A DNA stretch of 64,000 nt from Pythium myriotylum (taxonomy: Eukaryota; Oomycota; Peronosporomycetes; Pythiales; Pythiaceae): the NCBI GenBank assembly GCA_023091665.1, contig JALJCQ010000001.1, positions 3,224,001 through 3,288,000 of the forward strand, read 5' to 3'. Positions 9,852 to 19,306 of the stretch are shown one piece after another. Below the pieces are notes generated by a model. The model searched no databases and had not been told where the DNA came from. It saw only the letters and a list, made by a program, of their open reading frames with translations. The stretch's first letter is position 1. Each line of letters opens with the position of its first letter. A program made the position numbers and the translations under genes.

Positions 9852-12077
9852 TCAGATTACGTTGCCGTACGCAGCCTTCACGGGAGGATCATACGCGTCG
9901 TTCGGGGACAGGCCGACTTGGTTCTTCTCGCTCGAGGACTTGAGGGCAGCCTCGAGCTGGAAGCTCGCCTTGCGCATGGCGTACCACACGGATCCGAACG
10001 TCACAATGATAACGAGCATAGCGATACCGACTGCGACGCCGAACGGCGGGCCGTACCCTTCCACCTTCTTCTTCCCCGTCGATGCCTTGGTTTCATCCAG
10101 TGCCATGGTGCACCGAGGTCCACCCCAAGACTTTCCAAAGGTACACTCGCAGCGCTTGTTCACGCACTTGCCCGTGACGAGCTTGGTGTACTGCAGATCG
10201 CCCGTGGCAAGAATGGTGCAGTCGGCGTCCTTGGTGCAGAAGGCCATACCAGCAACATCGATCGCCAGGTTGTCGAAGTCCTGGTACTCTTCGATGTGGC
10301 CGTTGATCCACTCCTTGGTCGGATGGGTCTTCGGGTCGCAGCCAATCTGCATGTAGTTGTCGGCCTCCAAGTCGTCGCCCTTGTCTTGGTACAGGCGAAT
10401 GTAGTCGATCTTCATGTACATGGGGAACTCGTCACAGATCTTGTTGGCCACCGGATCTTTTCCATCTCCTCGGCACTCTTTCCCCGGGTTCGGCGGTGTC
10501 GCACCCCACGACGAAGACAGTGCGACGTTGAAGATCAGGTACATAGGCTCCTCCAGCATAACCTTCTGCGGGTTGGTCTTGGCTTCGTCCTGCGGGACGT
10601 TCGAGAAGGCGTCGGCCGTGACTTCGAAGATCGGGTGGCCGTCCAACATCCAACGTACGTAGCCGTTCTTGCCCGTGACCCACTCGATCTGGTAGACCAA
10701 GTAGTCCGTGTAGGCACCGAGATGCACGGGCCAGTTGGACGAGATGGCATCCATCTGGTAGTTGAACTCCTTCATGACGTTGGTCTTCGGTCGCGAGTCC
10801 GGTCGAGGGCTCGCACAGAGCGGGTCCTGGTTGTCCGGATCACACAGGTACGAGCCCATGTACGCGTTCATGACAGGGAAACACGTGCCGTTGTAGTTGA
10901 TACCCCAGTGGGTCGTGCCTTTGCCGTCGACGAGGCCGAGGTCGGCGTAACCGTCCTTGGAAGCCGGGCACGTGGTGGTAGTACAAGAGTTGACCACGAT
11001 GTTCTTGACGGCAGCTGAGATGGTCTCGTACGACTGCTTCTCCTTCGCATCCGGCACGCAGAACGGGTTGGTCTGGTAGCGAAGACCTTGGTACCACGAC
11101 TTGTGGCCTCGCTTGTTGAAGAACGACGTCGGCACGCCCGGGTGGTTGGCACCGAGGGTCTTACAGACTCCGCCGTAGAGACAGTAAATGTTCTCGTCGG
11201 TCTTGGGGTCAACCGGCGCGAGACGGAAGTTCATGGGCATGCCCGGGCCGATCTGCAGCGACGACGAGATGGCGACACCACCGCCTTCCAGCAGATCGAT
11301 CTCGGGCGCGCCTCGGCCCTGGTTCGGGTTCATGCCGTACCCGGGGTTCGAGTCACAGGCCGAGATGCGCTGGTTCTTGGGGTCGAAGACGTCCGGGTCG
11401 CATCGGTTGTACGAGAACGGCCACATGCGGTTGGTCGAGGCACTGAAAATGGCTCGGCCGAGGTTGCCCATCATCCAGATACCGGGCCACGTCGGGTAGT
11501 ACCGGAGCGCCTCGGTCTTGCCGTTGGGGCCCTTGGCGAGATCCGGGTTCCCCGACTTGTTGCTCACAGCTCCAGGAAGCTGCGCTCGCACTTCGAGCAT
11601 GCCTCCCTGGAAGCAGAACTTGTTCCAGGACTGGACCATGGCCGCACGGTAGAAGAACTCGACGGTCTCGTAGCCGGGCGTGGTGAGGTAGAGGTTGTAG
11701 ACCGAGATGACCTGGTGGTCGTCGATGACCTTGATGTAAAAGTAGCACGTGCCGTCGTCGTCGCACTGGGTCGACGTCATGTTGTGCGAGTAGATCTCCT
11801 TGGCGCCGTTGACGCCGTCGGGCTTCTCGAGCGACGTCCAGAGGTGGTCTTTGCCCGGGCGGAAGTCGCGGTTCGGCACGTTGAACTCGTCGCTCATGGT
11901 GAGCTCCCACTTGCGTCCGCGCGACGACGTGTACGACTGCCGGTCGTCGGGCGTCTCGGGGTCCACCCAGAGCGAGATGCCCGACTTGACCGGGTACTCC
12001 TGGAGCGAGTTGCTCTCGGTGCCGGCGAGCACGCGGCTCGCGAGCAGCGCGAGGCACGACGCGAGCAGCGCGCGCAT
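9852..12077 (-). CDS. KRE6/SKN1-like GH16 beta-glucan synthesis protein 3
   Basis: 741 residues from ATG 12077; the four-codon extension starts with TTG. The signal peptide is MRALLASCLALLASRVLAG. The GH16 motif EIDLLE gives Glu259, Asp261 and Glu264. A Cys-rich segment (CVNKRCECTFGKSWGGPRC) and one membrane helix near 680-705 follow. This copy differs at the extreme C-terminus: it ends AAYGNVI where the other four end YSxNFV. Its early body (MTSTQCDDDGTCYFYIKVID) is closer to the two right-hand copies at 58-64 kb than to copies 1 and 2, so the left and right arrays share ancestry. Confidence 0.9.
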   Translation of the reverse strand: MRALLASCLALLASRVLAGTESNSLQEYPVKSGISLWVDPETPDDRQSYTSSRGRKWELTMSDEFNVPNRDFRPGKDHLWTSLEKPDGVNGAKEIYSHNMTSTQCDDDGTCYFYIKVIDDHQVISVYNLYLTTPGYETVEFFYRAAMVQSWNKFCFQGGMLEVRAQLPGAVSNKSGNPDLAKGPNGKTEALRYYPTWPGIWMMGNLGRAIFSASTNRMWPFSYNRCDPDVFDPKNQRISACDSNPGYGMNPNQGRGAPEIDLLEGGGVAISSSLQIGPGMPMNFRLAPVDPKTDENIYCLYGGVCKTLGANHPGVPTSFFNKRGHKSWYQGLRYQTNPFCVPDAKEKQSYETISAAVKNIVVNSCTTTTCPASKDGYADLGLVDGKGTTHWGINYNGTCFPVMNAYMGSYLCDPDNQDPLCASPRPDSRPKTNVMKEFNYQMDAISSNWPVHLGAYTDYLVYQIEWVTGKNGYVRWMLDGHPIFEVTADAFSNVPQDEAKTNPQKVMLEEPMYLIFNVALSSSWGATPPNPGKECRGDGKDPVANKICDEFPMYMKIDYIRLYQDKGDDLEADNYMQIGCDPKTHPTKEWINGHIEEYQDFDNLAIDVAGMAFCTKDADCTILATGDLQYTKLVTGKCVNKRCECTFGKSWGGPRCTMALDETKASTGKKKVEGYGPPFGVAVGIAMLVIIVTFGSVWYAMRKASFQLEAALKSSSEKNQVGLSPNDAYDPPVKAAYGNVI

Positions 12078-12943
12078 ATTATAATTCAATTAAAAGAACG
12101 CGCGAGGCGGAGCGGAGAACGGAGGAGCAGAACGAATATGGCGGAGATTGATCTCCGCTCTCTTCTCTCTTTGGTTCTCTTTCGCGGCGGACGCGGCTTG
12201 TGTTCTCCCCTCGTCGACCACGGCTGGAGCTGGTCGATTGGGAGGAGCGGACGTCCGGTTGTGAGAGCAAACTGCAGACGGGAGAGGCTTGACAGGAGGG
12301 TCTATAAGGGGTAGGGGTCCGAGATGGTCAAGGACCCAACGCCCAAGTGTCCGAGCGACGGGGAGTCAGAGGCGGGCTCTGAGTGAGAGCCACATGGTGG
12401 GACGGAACGGACCCTAGCCCGCCTCACGCAACCAAACTTTCCAAAGTCGAACCCGCGCTGGACTCTAGCAGGGGGTAGGGTAGAACCGTTCTGGCTATGG
12501 AACGTTCAGACTCGAAACCAGGCGCGGCAAGCAAAAAACGTGGGTGGTGGTGCTGACGAGTTGGATCACCTCTGTTCCGTGATGTAACCCATTCCAACGT
12601 ATCACTTACCACAGGGACGTCGCTTCGAGATCACCTGGAATCCATGGAGCTCCTCGCATGCGGCTCCCTCTGCTCCCTCTCGCTCGCTCGCCGCGGCGCC
12701 ACGAGGCCCCCGCGCCGCTTCCCTCGTCGCGGGTCGCATTGCCGCACTTTGCGCGCTCGAATGGCCAGTTGCGCGCGTCTCCGCGGCGTCGGGAGGCCCC
12801 CGCGGCGCTGCAAACGCCCGTGGAGCTGCTCGTCGACGGTGTCCGTCTCGTCACGGTGCGTCCCCAATGACAAGACACGCTGCTCGTGCAACTTGACAGT
12901 GTCTGTGTGAGTACAGAGCAAGATCCGCGAGAGCTTTGGCCGC
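12078..12943. other. Divergent intergenic region between KRE6-like gene 3 and the IQ-motif gene
   Basis: 866 bp containing the 5' regions of two divergently transcribed genes. The part at 12650-12850 is GC-rich with Arg-coding shadow frames. I could not link it to the IQ gene by a frame-compatible intron. No independent gene is supported. Confidence 0.6.
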
Positions 12944-14071
12944 ATGAGCCAGACGCAGGACCAGTTTGAGCTCGAGAGCGCCCAGCTGCGCGCGAGGATC
13001 GCGCAGCTCCGCACCGAGCAGATCCAGATCGCCGACGCGTACGTGGCATTGTTCCACCACAGTGCGCTCGAGATTCAGCGAGTCTTTAGAGGGTATTTGG
13101 CGCGGAAGGCCTACCGAGAAGCTCTGGCGCTGCGCGCGGTGCTCAGGATCCAGCGAGCGTTCCGAGCGGAGCAGGCTCGGCGGGCGGAGCGGAGACGCAA
13201 GTTCCGGATCATCTCGAGAAAGATCCTCCGCGGCATGCGAGGCATCCGAGCGCGTCAGCAGCTCACGCATAACGAGTTACTGAGTCGCGTGAGCCACAAT
13301 ATGATGATCGAACGACAATGGAGGCTGGCGATGGGCATCGCCGACACCGAGAGCGACCTCATCCACGCACTTTACCGACGCAAGTTCGTTCGCCAGCGGA
13401 TCGGAGCGGCATTTCGTAAGGCAGTTGCGTTGCATGCCATCGTCGGTTACTGGCAACGGATCGTCCCCGCTCGCACCGTGAATGCCGGTGTCAGTGAGAC
13501 TGAAGAGCAGGTAGAGGAGTCTACGCGTGTGGAGGAAATCGATGTGGAGATCGTCCCTTCCGAGGAAACTAGCCAACATTGCGACAGTGACGTGACGGAC
13601 ACAAAGCCCTCGCTATTTTCGATCACGCAACAACTGGCTTCGCCTTCAAAGAGTACCCAGTCACCACGGAAACAAAGTCGCGTCACTCAAGAAGAATTAC
13701 GGCGACGACAAAAGCTTTACACGCAACGAGTGTACGAAGAAAACCTCAAGAAAGAAGCCGCTCGGGCAGCACAACTGGAAAAGCAACGCGAGGCTGCACG
13801 TATCGCAGAAGAAACTCGGAAGCAGCTTGAAGAAGAACAGCGCAGACTGCGAATTGAGCAAGCGCAAGCCCTACGAGACGATCTCGAGCGTCGCGGGCTA
13901 TTGGCAATCAAAGAACTACAGTCAAGAAAAGAAGAAGAGCTTCGGAAGGAAGAAGAAGCGCAAATGCGGATTGCGCAAGCCAAGCAACGCATTGCTCAAG
14001 AAGTGTTGAGTGGGGAGACACAGTTACTGCTTTCGCGCAAGAATCGAGACGCAGCAAACAAAGCGAAGTAA
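12944..14071 (+). CDS. IQ-motif coiled-coil protein
   Basis: 375 residues from ATG 12944 (context CCGCATGAG). Residue 44 starts IQRVFRGYLAR, a canonical IQxxxRGxxxR calmodulin-binding motif. A second, weaker IQ follows at 69-79 (IQRAFRAEQAR). Residues about 235-365 are an uninterrupted Arg/Glu/Gln-rich coiled coil (EEARRAAQ-like heptads), ending KNRDAANKAK. Family knowledge suggests a calmodulin- or myosin-light-chain-binding scaffold, often flagellar or cytoskeletal; the precise role is unknown. It is convergent with BT1 gene A, with only 64 bp between the two stop codons. Confidence 0.75.
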   Translation: MSQTQDQFELESAQLRARIAQLRTEQIQIADAYVALFHHSALEIQRVFRGYLARKAYREALALRAVLRIQRAFRAEQARRAERRRKFRIISRKILRGMRGIRARQQLTHNELLSRVSHNMMIERQWRLAMGIADTESDLIHALYRRKFVRQRIGAAFRKAVALHAIVGYWQRIVPARTVNAGVSETEEQVEESTRVEEIDVEIVPSEETSQHCDSDVTDTKPSLFSITQQLASPSKSTQSPRKQSRVTQEELRRRQKLYTQRVYEENLKKEAARAAQLEKQREAARIAEETRKQLEEEQRRLRIEQAQALRDDLERRGLLAIKELQSRKEEELRKEEEAQMRIAQAKQRIAQEVLSGETQLLLSRKNRDAANKAK

Positions 14072-14135
14072 GAAAAGCGAGATAAATTAAATTATTGATG
14101 GTGTTCCCGAGTACAAGTACATCGCGAATAGCATT

Positions 14136-15830
14136 TCACATGACTGCCACAACATTCGCAGCTAGGTTGAAGCAGATCAAGACGAGGAAGATGGTCAAGA
14201 GTGCCAGACTCGCGTATCGGTTGTATCCGCCAAATACACGAAGCTGCTGCGCGTCCAGTTTCTGGTGCGGAAGCAGTTTGATTACTGGAAGACACATCAA
14301 GTTGACAGCAACGATCATGAAGAACGCCGTGATCACTTTTCTCCTTGTTTCACAGTCGTCAACAGAGATATCCGCGTCGCTCACGCTGAACCCGAGAACC
14401 TTTGGAAAAATGGCTGCGAGCGTGAAATCGGCGAGAGCTGCAAGTCGCTGGAACGACATCGAGAGCCCGACTGTGACACCCTCGTGGCCGATAGTTGCGA
14501 TCTCTGTGGCGAGAACGACATTGAACAACAGCAGCCACGCTCGGGGAAGCTCCGTGATCGCAAACATAGTTCCATAAAACCACTCGTTACGCACGACGTC
14601 GAACGTCGTTAGTACTGTGAGCACGACCATCGAGACGATGTAAAGTACCGATCCGCCGAAACAAAGCAGGCGCCAGTTGACGTTCCGAAGATATGTTTTC
14701 CACACGAAGATACTCAGCATCATGGAGCCGACGCGCACGGCGTCGACCGCAAGACCCTCGGTGCGCGAGACGTGCGACCATTTAGTCACTGCTCTCCGCA
14801 CGTTGTCGTTGAAAATGCCAATCAAAATGAGATGCAAAGTGACGAAGAACAGCACGCGATAGACGAGGTTTCCACGGCAAAACCTCCAAAAAGTCTCAAT
14901 TCGCTCGCCGAGCGCGACTCTGACGTTCGAATTGGTGTGGGTTTGGTCTTCTTGGAAGAAGAAAATCACAAATGGCATTGCAATGACCGCAACACCGGCA
15001 AGGATCGCAGCCGCACCGCCGATCGAGATTCTGGAAATGTCGTGGTCCTTGATAGAGCCTCCTCGGATGATGCAGGCAGTAAGCGACTGAGCGGCGACAC
15101 CTCCTGCATTGTAGAGGACGATCAGAGACCCCTGAAGCTGGCCACGGTGGTGGATATCCTCACGCTGGGCGAACTCAACACTGGCAGCCATGCTTGAGAC
15201 CCACGCGATTTGGATCCCACAGGCAGCGAGAAGACTCACAGTCAAGTAGGCGACTGGGTAGGGACTCGCTCGACTTGAGACCGAATCATCGTATAGAACA
15301 CGACCCGAGTCCGAGTAAGCGTCCATGATGAAGAGCACGACATGCATGGCGAGACTTATCGCCCACCCGAGCAGCATGTAGGCCTTCCGTCGACTGCCGC
15401 AGATTGGGAAACTATCGGATACCAAGCCGATCAGCAGAGACAGACACGTCGGCCACACGAGCACGTAATTGGCGGCATTAACTTGCTGCTCGTCATTGGC
15501 GCGAAGGTACTCTGCGAGCACTCGTCCGTAGCCGTAGGACATGAAGTAGAAGGAGAAACCGCAGGCTACGACGTGGACGCAGAGCCCAAAGTAGTGTCGG
15601 CTAGTGAGCTCAATCGGGTCTTGGTCGGGCCGCAAACTCCCGTAGGCGTCGTAATGGAAAAACGTCGCACCAGCGACGAACGGTCCGGTCTGCACGCGGT
15701 CTCTTTGCGGCCCTGAGCATAGTACCGAGTCTGGAGACGTCAACCAGGGTCCTAGCTCTGGGGGCGCACTGTAGAACGTTCTGGTACGCGGCCACGGCTC
15801 GAGCTTCTCGTCGCGCGTGATTGCCCGCAT
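14136..15830 (-). CDS. BT1-family transporter A
   Basis: 564 residues from ATG 15830; the upstream reading begins with TTG and contains the initiator at 15845-15862. BT1 (folate-biopterin transporter) proteins are 12-helix major-facilitator-type carriers. Diagnostic here is the loop between helices 2 and 3, SDSFPICGSRRKAYMLLGW (138-156), the EIATIGHEGVTVGL motif before helix 10, and the tail KLDAQQLRVFGGYNRYAS near the last helix. The cytosolic N-terminus ends in the array signature FVAGATFFHYDAYGSLRP (51-68). It belongs to the A/B/C/K/M sub-group, with VHVVACGFSFYF in helix 1 and ANDEQQVNAANY after it. Substrates of oomycete members are unproven; pteridine or folate uptake is inferred only from trypanosomatid relatives. 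Confidence 0.88.
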   Translation of the reverse strand: MRAITRDEKLEPWPRTRTFYSAPPELGPWLTSPDSVLCSGPQRDRVQTGPFVAGATFFHYDAYGSLRPDQDPIELTSRHYFGLCVHVVACGFSFYFMSYGYGRVLAEYLRANDEQQVNAANYVLVWPTCLSLLIGLVSDSFPICGSRRKAYMLLGWAISLAMHVVLFIMDAYSDSGRVLYDDSVSSRASPYPVAYLTVSLLAACGIQIAWVSSMAASVEFAQREDIHHRGQLQGSLIVLYNAGGVAAQSLTACIIRGGSIKDHDISRISIGGAAAILAGVAVIAMPFVIFFFQEDQTHTNSNVRVALGERIETFWRFCRGNLVYRVLFFVTLHLILIGIFNDNVRRAVTKWSHVSRTEGLAVDAVRVGSMMLSIFVWKTYLRNVNWRLLCFGGSVLYIVSMVVLTVLTTFDVVRNEWFYGTMFAITELPRAWLLLFNVVLATEIATIGHEGVTVGLSMSFQRLAALADFTLAAIFPKVLGFSVSDADISVDDCETRRKVITAFFMIVAVNLMCLPVIKLLPHQKLDAQQLRVFGGYNRYASLALLTIFLVLICFNLAANVVAVM

Positions 15831-15844
15831 CTCCCGAGTTCGAA

Positions 15845-15862
15845 CGATTTGGTGAGTGAGAC
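15845..15862 (-). promoter_or_regulatory. Oomycete initiator core promoter of BT1 gene A
   Basis: Minus-strand GTCTCACTCACCAAATCG matches the oomycete initiator plus flanking region (TCAYTYNCCAAAT). It implies a 5' leader of roughly 30 nt before the ATG at 15830. Confidence 0.6.
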
Positions 15863-16650
15863 CACCGAGGAATCCCACCACGAACAATCGATCCCACCTC
15901 GGCGAGTTGTCGCCGATCTCGAAAAATTAGTTTTGGCCCTTTGGCTTCGAATCACGACGGTGGCGTCACGAGCAGGTGGCGAGGTCAAATCTCATTCTCT
16001 GAATGAGATGTTTCGACCAGGTAAGAGCATGCAGAAATTCAGTAACGGAGACCGTCGTTGCAGTCAGCTGATGAGAACCGAACGCCAGGTCGACGGTGGT
16101 ACTTGACGTTTCGTCATGAAGGAACCGGTAGTTGCTCCTTGGATCCTGTCGATCTCGCTCGAGATCGGGAAGAGTCACAGAGACAGGAGAGATGAGTCCC
16201 TGGAGACAATCAGTTGATGTCTGAGAGACTAAGGCTGAGTGGCGCCACGGAGCGAGCCGATCGTCACGGGATTCCACGTCTTCGCCGAGAGCGAGTCGCA
16301 CTCAGCACTTGTGGGGCATCTTGGCCACGTCCGAGACTACATCCTTCGCTTCCAAGAACCATGCTTGGCGAGGTGGACGATCTTCCCCCATTTAGCGGCT
16401 GCCGGTGGCCATGTGTTCAGCTCGTCGTGGATTTTTAGTCTCAACAAAGACCAACGCAAGGGAGTTTTATCTCTCGGTCATCAAGCGATGACTGCCCATG
16501 TCGTGTTCGGAGCCCGAGAGCTTCGAAACATCAACTTGCATGGAAGATATCGTTAAATGAAGCATGAGACTGAGACGGAGATACTGAATAGAGAATTCGA
16601 TTTTATGGGGAGGGTCTTGGAGGTGGTGCTACGATCGCAACCAGTTCACG
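15863..16650. other. Intergenic spacer between BT1 genes A and B
   Basis: Near 15990-16012 it holds a small inverted repeat, ATCTCATTC with GAATGAGAT, which itself contains an initiator-like TCTCATTC core. The frames in the rest show no recognisable protein. Confidence 0.5.
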
Positions 16651-18468
16651 CTACAGTAAGTTGTTGATATTGACGCCAAGATTGACACCCAGCAGGACAG
16701 GAAACAAAATCGCGAGCGCCCAGGCGGCGTGCTTGTTGTAGCCGCCGAAAGCTCGCATCTGCTGGGCATCGAGTTTCTGCTGGGGCAGTAGGAGGATGAC
16801 GGGGAGGCATAGCAGGTTGAAACCAACGACAACTGCATACGCGCGGATCACATTAGTCCTCGCTGTCCACGAGTCCTCTAGGATGGCGTCAAAAGACACG
16901 CTCCAGCCGAATACATCCGGGAGGTTCCAGGCGAGGATACAGTCGGCGAGACATGCAAGGCACTGGAACGACATGGCCAGTGCCACGGTGACGCCTTCAT
17001 GGCCGACGTTGGCGATCTCTGTGGCGATAATGATCACGAAGAGAGTGATCCACGCCCGTGGGATGTCCGTGATGGACATTGTGAACCAGTAGAAGAACTC
17101 GTTGCGGAAGGCGTTGAGTGCCGTCAGCACCGTCAGCACCGTGTAGACGGAGATGTAAAGCACCGAGCCGAAGAAGAAGGTGCGCCGCCAGTTCACGTTC
17201 CGCAGGTAGATCGTCCAGCCGAGAACGCTGACCAGATCGACGACCCGGCGGATGATCTCAATCTTGAGCGACTCTTGCTCGGACACCGAGGACCAGACCT
17301 GGACGGCAGTGCGCACGTTGAGGTTATAGAGGCCGAAGAGGAAGTAGTAGATCACGGCGAAGAAGAGCACTCGGTAGACGACTTTCTGGTGGCAGAGCGT
17401 CCAGAACATACCTAGCCGGCTGATGATAGGCATGCCCACGAGTGGTGTGTTGGTGAACACGTCTTCGTGGTATCCGAAGATGAGCGCGATACCGGCCCCG
17501 ACGGACACCGCGGCGAGGATCATGGCGGCGCGACCGATTGAGAGCGATGACTCGAGGCGGCCGGTTGTTTCGTTGGTGGTGATCGTGCTGAGCGTGATGA
17601 GGTGGGCAAACACGCCGCCCACGTAGTAGAGCGCGACGATCATCCCCTGGAGCTTCCCGCGATGGTGAAGAGACTCCCGCTGTGCGAACTCGACGCTCGC
17701 CGCGATGACCGAAACCCACGCGACCTGCGCGGCGAACGAGGCCACGAGGCTCAGGAGAAGGTACGTGATCGGGTACGGGCTGTGGGTCGTGTCGGACGGC
17801 TGGTCTTTGTCGTCGAACTTGGTGGCACTTTTGGTGTAGTGGTCCATGATCATGAGCGTGATATACATGGCGAGACTCACGACCCAGCCGAGCAACATGT
17901 AGCCTTTGCGTCGGTAGCCGAACGTCGGGAAGCTGTCGGTGACCATACCGATGAAGATGGCGAGCGCCGAGGGCCAGATCATGACATAGTTGGCGGCGCT
18001 CACTTGTCGCCAGTCGTTGGACTGGAGGTAGGCCGCGAGGAGGCGGCCGTAGCCGTTCGAGAGGAAGTAGTAGGCGAAGCCGCAGGCGGCCGCGTGGACC
18101 GCGAGCCCGACGTACTGCGGACTCCAGAGATGGATCGGGTCATCGTTCGGGCGGAGACTGCCGTAGGCGTTATAGTTGAAGAAAGTATTCCCGGCGACGA
18201 AGCGTGCCGGCTCGCGCGTGGGCGTGGGCGGCCAGGGCACGCTCTCGCCGCCGGTGGTCGAGCACGAGCCGTCCCGGCGCGACGAGAACGGCTTGGTGTC
18301 TCCTAGCATTGTCTCCGGAGGCGACGAATCGGTTCTTGTCGCGAGCTTGCTTGGCGGCTGGGTCTGCAGCATCTGCTCGAGGCCGTCAGCGGAAGCGGCA
18401 GAGCCGCACGTGTCTCGTTTGTACTGTCGGGAGGGGCAAGGAAAGTCGCCATGGGTGACTGAAACCAT
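16651..18468 (-). CDS. BT1-family transporter B
   Basis: 605 residues from ATG 18468. Alignment of the N-terminus with K and C suggests the true start may be the ATG at 18309 (MLGDTKPF), which would give 552 residues. RFVAGNTFFNYNAYGSLRP precedes helix 1. The BT1 loop reads SDSFPTFGYRRKGYMLLGW, and ATEIANVGHEGVTVALAMSF and KLDAQQMRAFGGYNKHA are present. Unlike A and C, its large loop after helix 3 is Asp/Lys-rich. It is most like A, C, K and M. The gene is intact, with twelve predicted membrane spans and no intron seen. Confidence 0.87.
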   Translation of the reverse strand: MVSVTHGDFPCPSRQYKRDTCGSAASADGLEQMLQTQPPSKLATRTDSSPPETMLGDTKPFSSRRDGSCSTTGGESVPWPPTPTREPARFVAGNTFFNYNAYGSLRPNDDPIHLWSPQYVGLAVHAAACGFAYYFLSNGYGRLLAAYLQSNDWRQVSAANYVMIWPSALAIFIGMVTDSFPTFGYRRKGYMLLGWVVSLAMYITLMIMDHYTKSATKFDDKDQPSDTTHSPYPITYLLLSLVASFAAQVAWVSVIAASVEFAQRESLHHRGKLQGMIVALYYVGGVFAHLITLSTITTNETTGRLESSLSIGRAAMILAAVSVGAGIALIFGYHEDVFTNTPLVGMPIISRLGMFWTLCHQKVVYRVLFFAVIYYFLFGLYNLNVRTAVQVWSSVSEQESLKIEIIRRVVDLVSVLGWTIYLRNVNWRRTFFFGSVLYISVYTVLTVLTALNAFRNEFFYWFTMSITDIPRAWITLFVIIIATEIANVGHEGVTVALAMSFQCLACLADCILAWNLPDVFGWSVSFDAILEDSWTARTNVIRAYAVVVGFNLLCLPVILLLPQQKLDAQQMRAFGGYNKHAAWALAILFPVLLGVNLGVNINNLL

Positions 18469-19306
18469 CCGCGCGGATTGGCCGATCCGATCACGCCCGG
18501 GAATGCAAGCGCTCGACGGGATCTAGGAATTCCACGGCCACGCAGACAGGACACCTGCAGGAAGGCAACCGTTTGGGGGAGGAGGGAGCCTCGACACTCA
18601 TCTCCGGTGTGTCGGAAACGCAGGCCGAGTATCGTGGATGAACTCGAGTGAGCGACGGCAGCGGACACTGGCTCGAAAAACGTCAAAGGACCCTCCTGGT
18701 TTTTCGAGCTACAGTTCGTTCGAGCCCTCGGACCGCGAACGTGTCCAACGTTGTGTCTCGTTTAGCGGTCGAGCCAGAACGGCTTGTCGCGGCGACTAGG
18801 CGTCAGATCTCGTTAGTGAGTTCGTCCACGAGGGCCCACGACTTGCACCCCTTACGAACACCCATCCAGTCTCCATACTGTATCGTCTTGAGAGCCCCGA
18901 GTTGGAGAGCTGGGGAATCGGGTGCTACAATGTGCCAAAGATGGGATGCACGGGGTAGTGGGTGACTCGATGAGGACCCTTCTCCTCTCGCGGATGATGA
19001 GACTCATTCGAACGGCGCCACTCATCACGAGCGTTTCCGACATCTTGTGAGGAAGAGGAGACGAACGGCCCAGGTGAGCTGGATTCGTTCGTCTCCTCTT
19101 CCTCATCAAAGTCGAATTGACTTTGAGCACCTCTACAGTAGAGGTGCCGTGTCCGCAGGTCCTCGAACCGAACCTCGAGAAGACGTGGTGGATAAAGCGG
19201 CACACTTCATTCCAGTAGTACATGTATGTGGGTAACGTTACTGTACAGTGCACGAGTACGACGCGACACGCATTTGCCAAGGCTATCCATAAGTCAACAG
19301 CGGAAG
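18469..19306. other. Intergenic spacer between BT1 genes B and C with clustered hairpins
   Basis: 838 bp. Apart from the three perfect inverted repeats at 19048-19147 and a TACTGTAC site at 19239, no gene or family match is visible. Confidence 0.7.
19048..19147. repeat. Three consecutive perfect inverted repeats
   Basis: Hairpin 1: 20-bp arms 19048-19067 and 19086-19105 with an 18-nt loop (arm TGAGGAAGAGGAGACGAACG). Hairpin 2: 8-bp arms 19106-19113 and 19119-19126 (TCAAAGTC/GACTTTGA). Hairpin 3: 10-bp arms 19127-19136 and 19138-19147 (GCACCTCTAC, one-base centre). The three abut with no free base between them. They lie 160-260 bp downstream of the stop of BT1 gene C. They could be a structured 3' transcript element, a small-RNA source or a decayed miniature element. 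Confidence 0.85.

Noticed and set aside
12644..12910. Arg-rich open frame before the IQ-motif gene as an extra 5' exon
   Set aside because: The only visible GT-AG pair (12856-12899, 44 nt) does not restore frame with the IQ gene, and the frame is GC-rich and low complexity.
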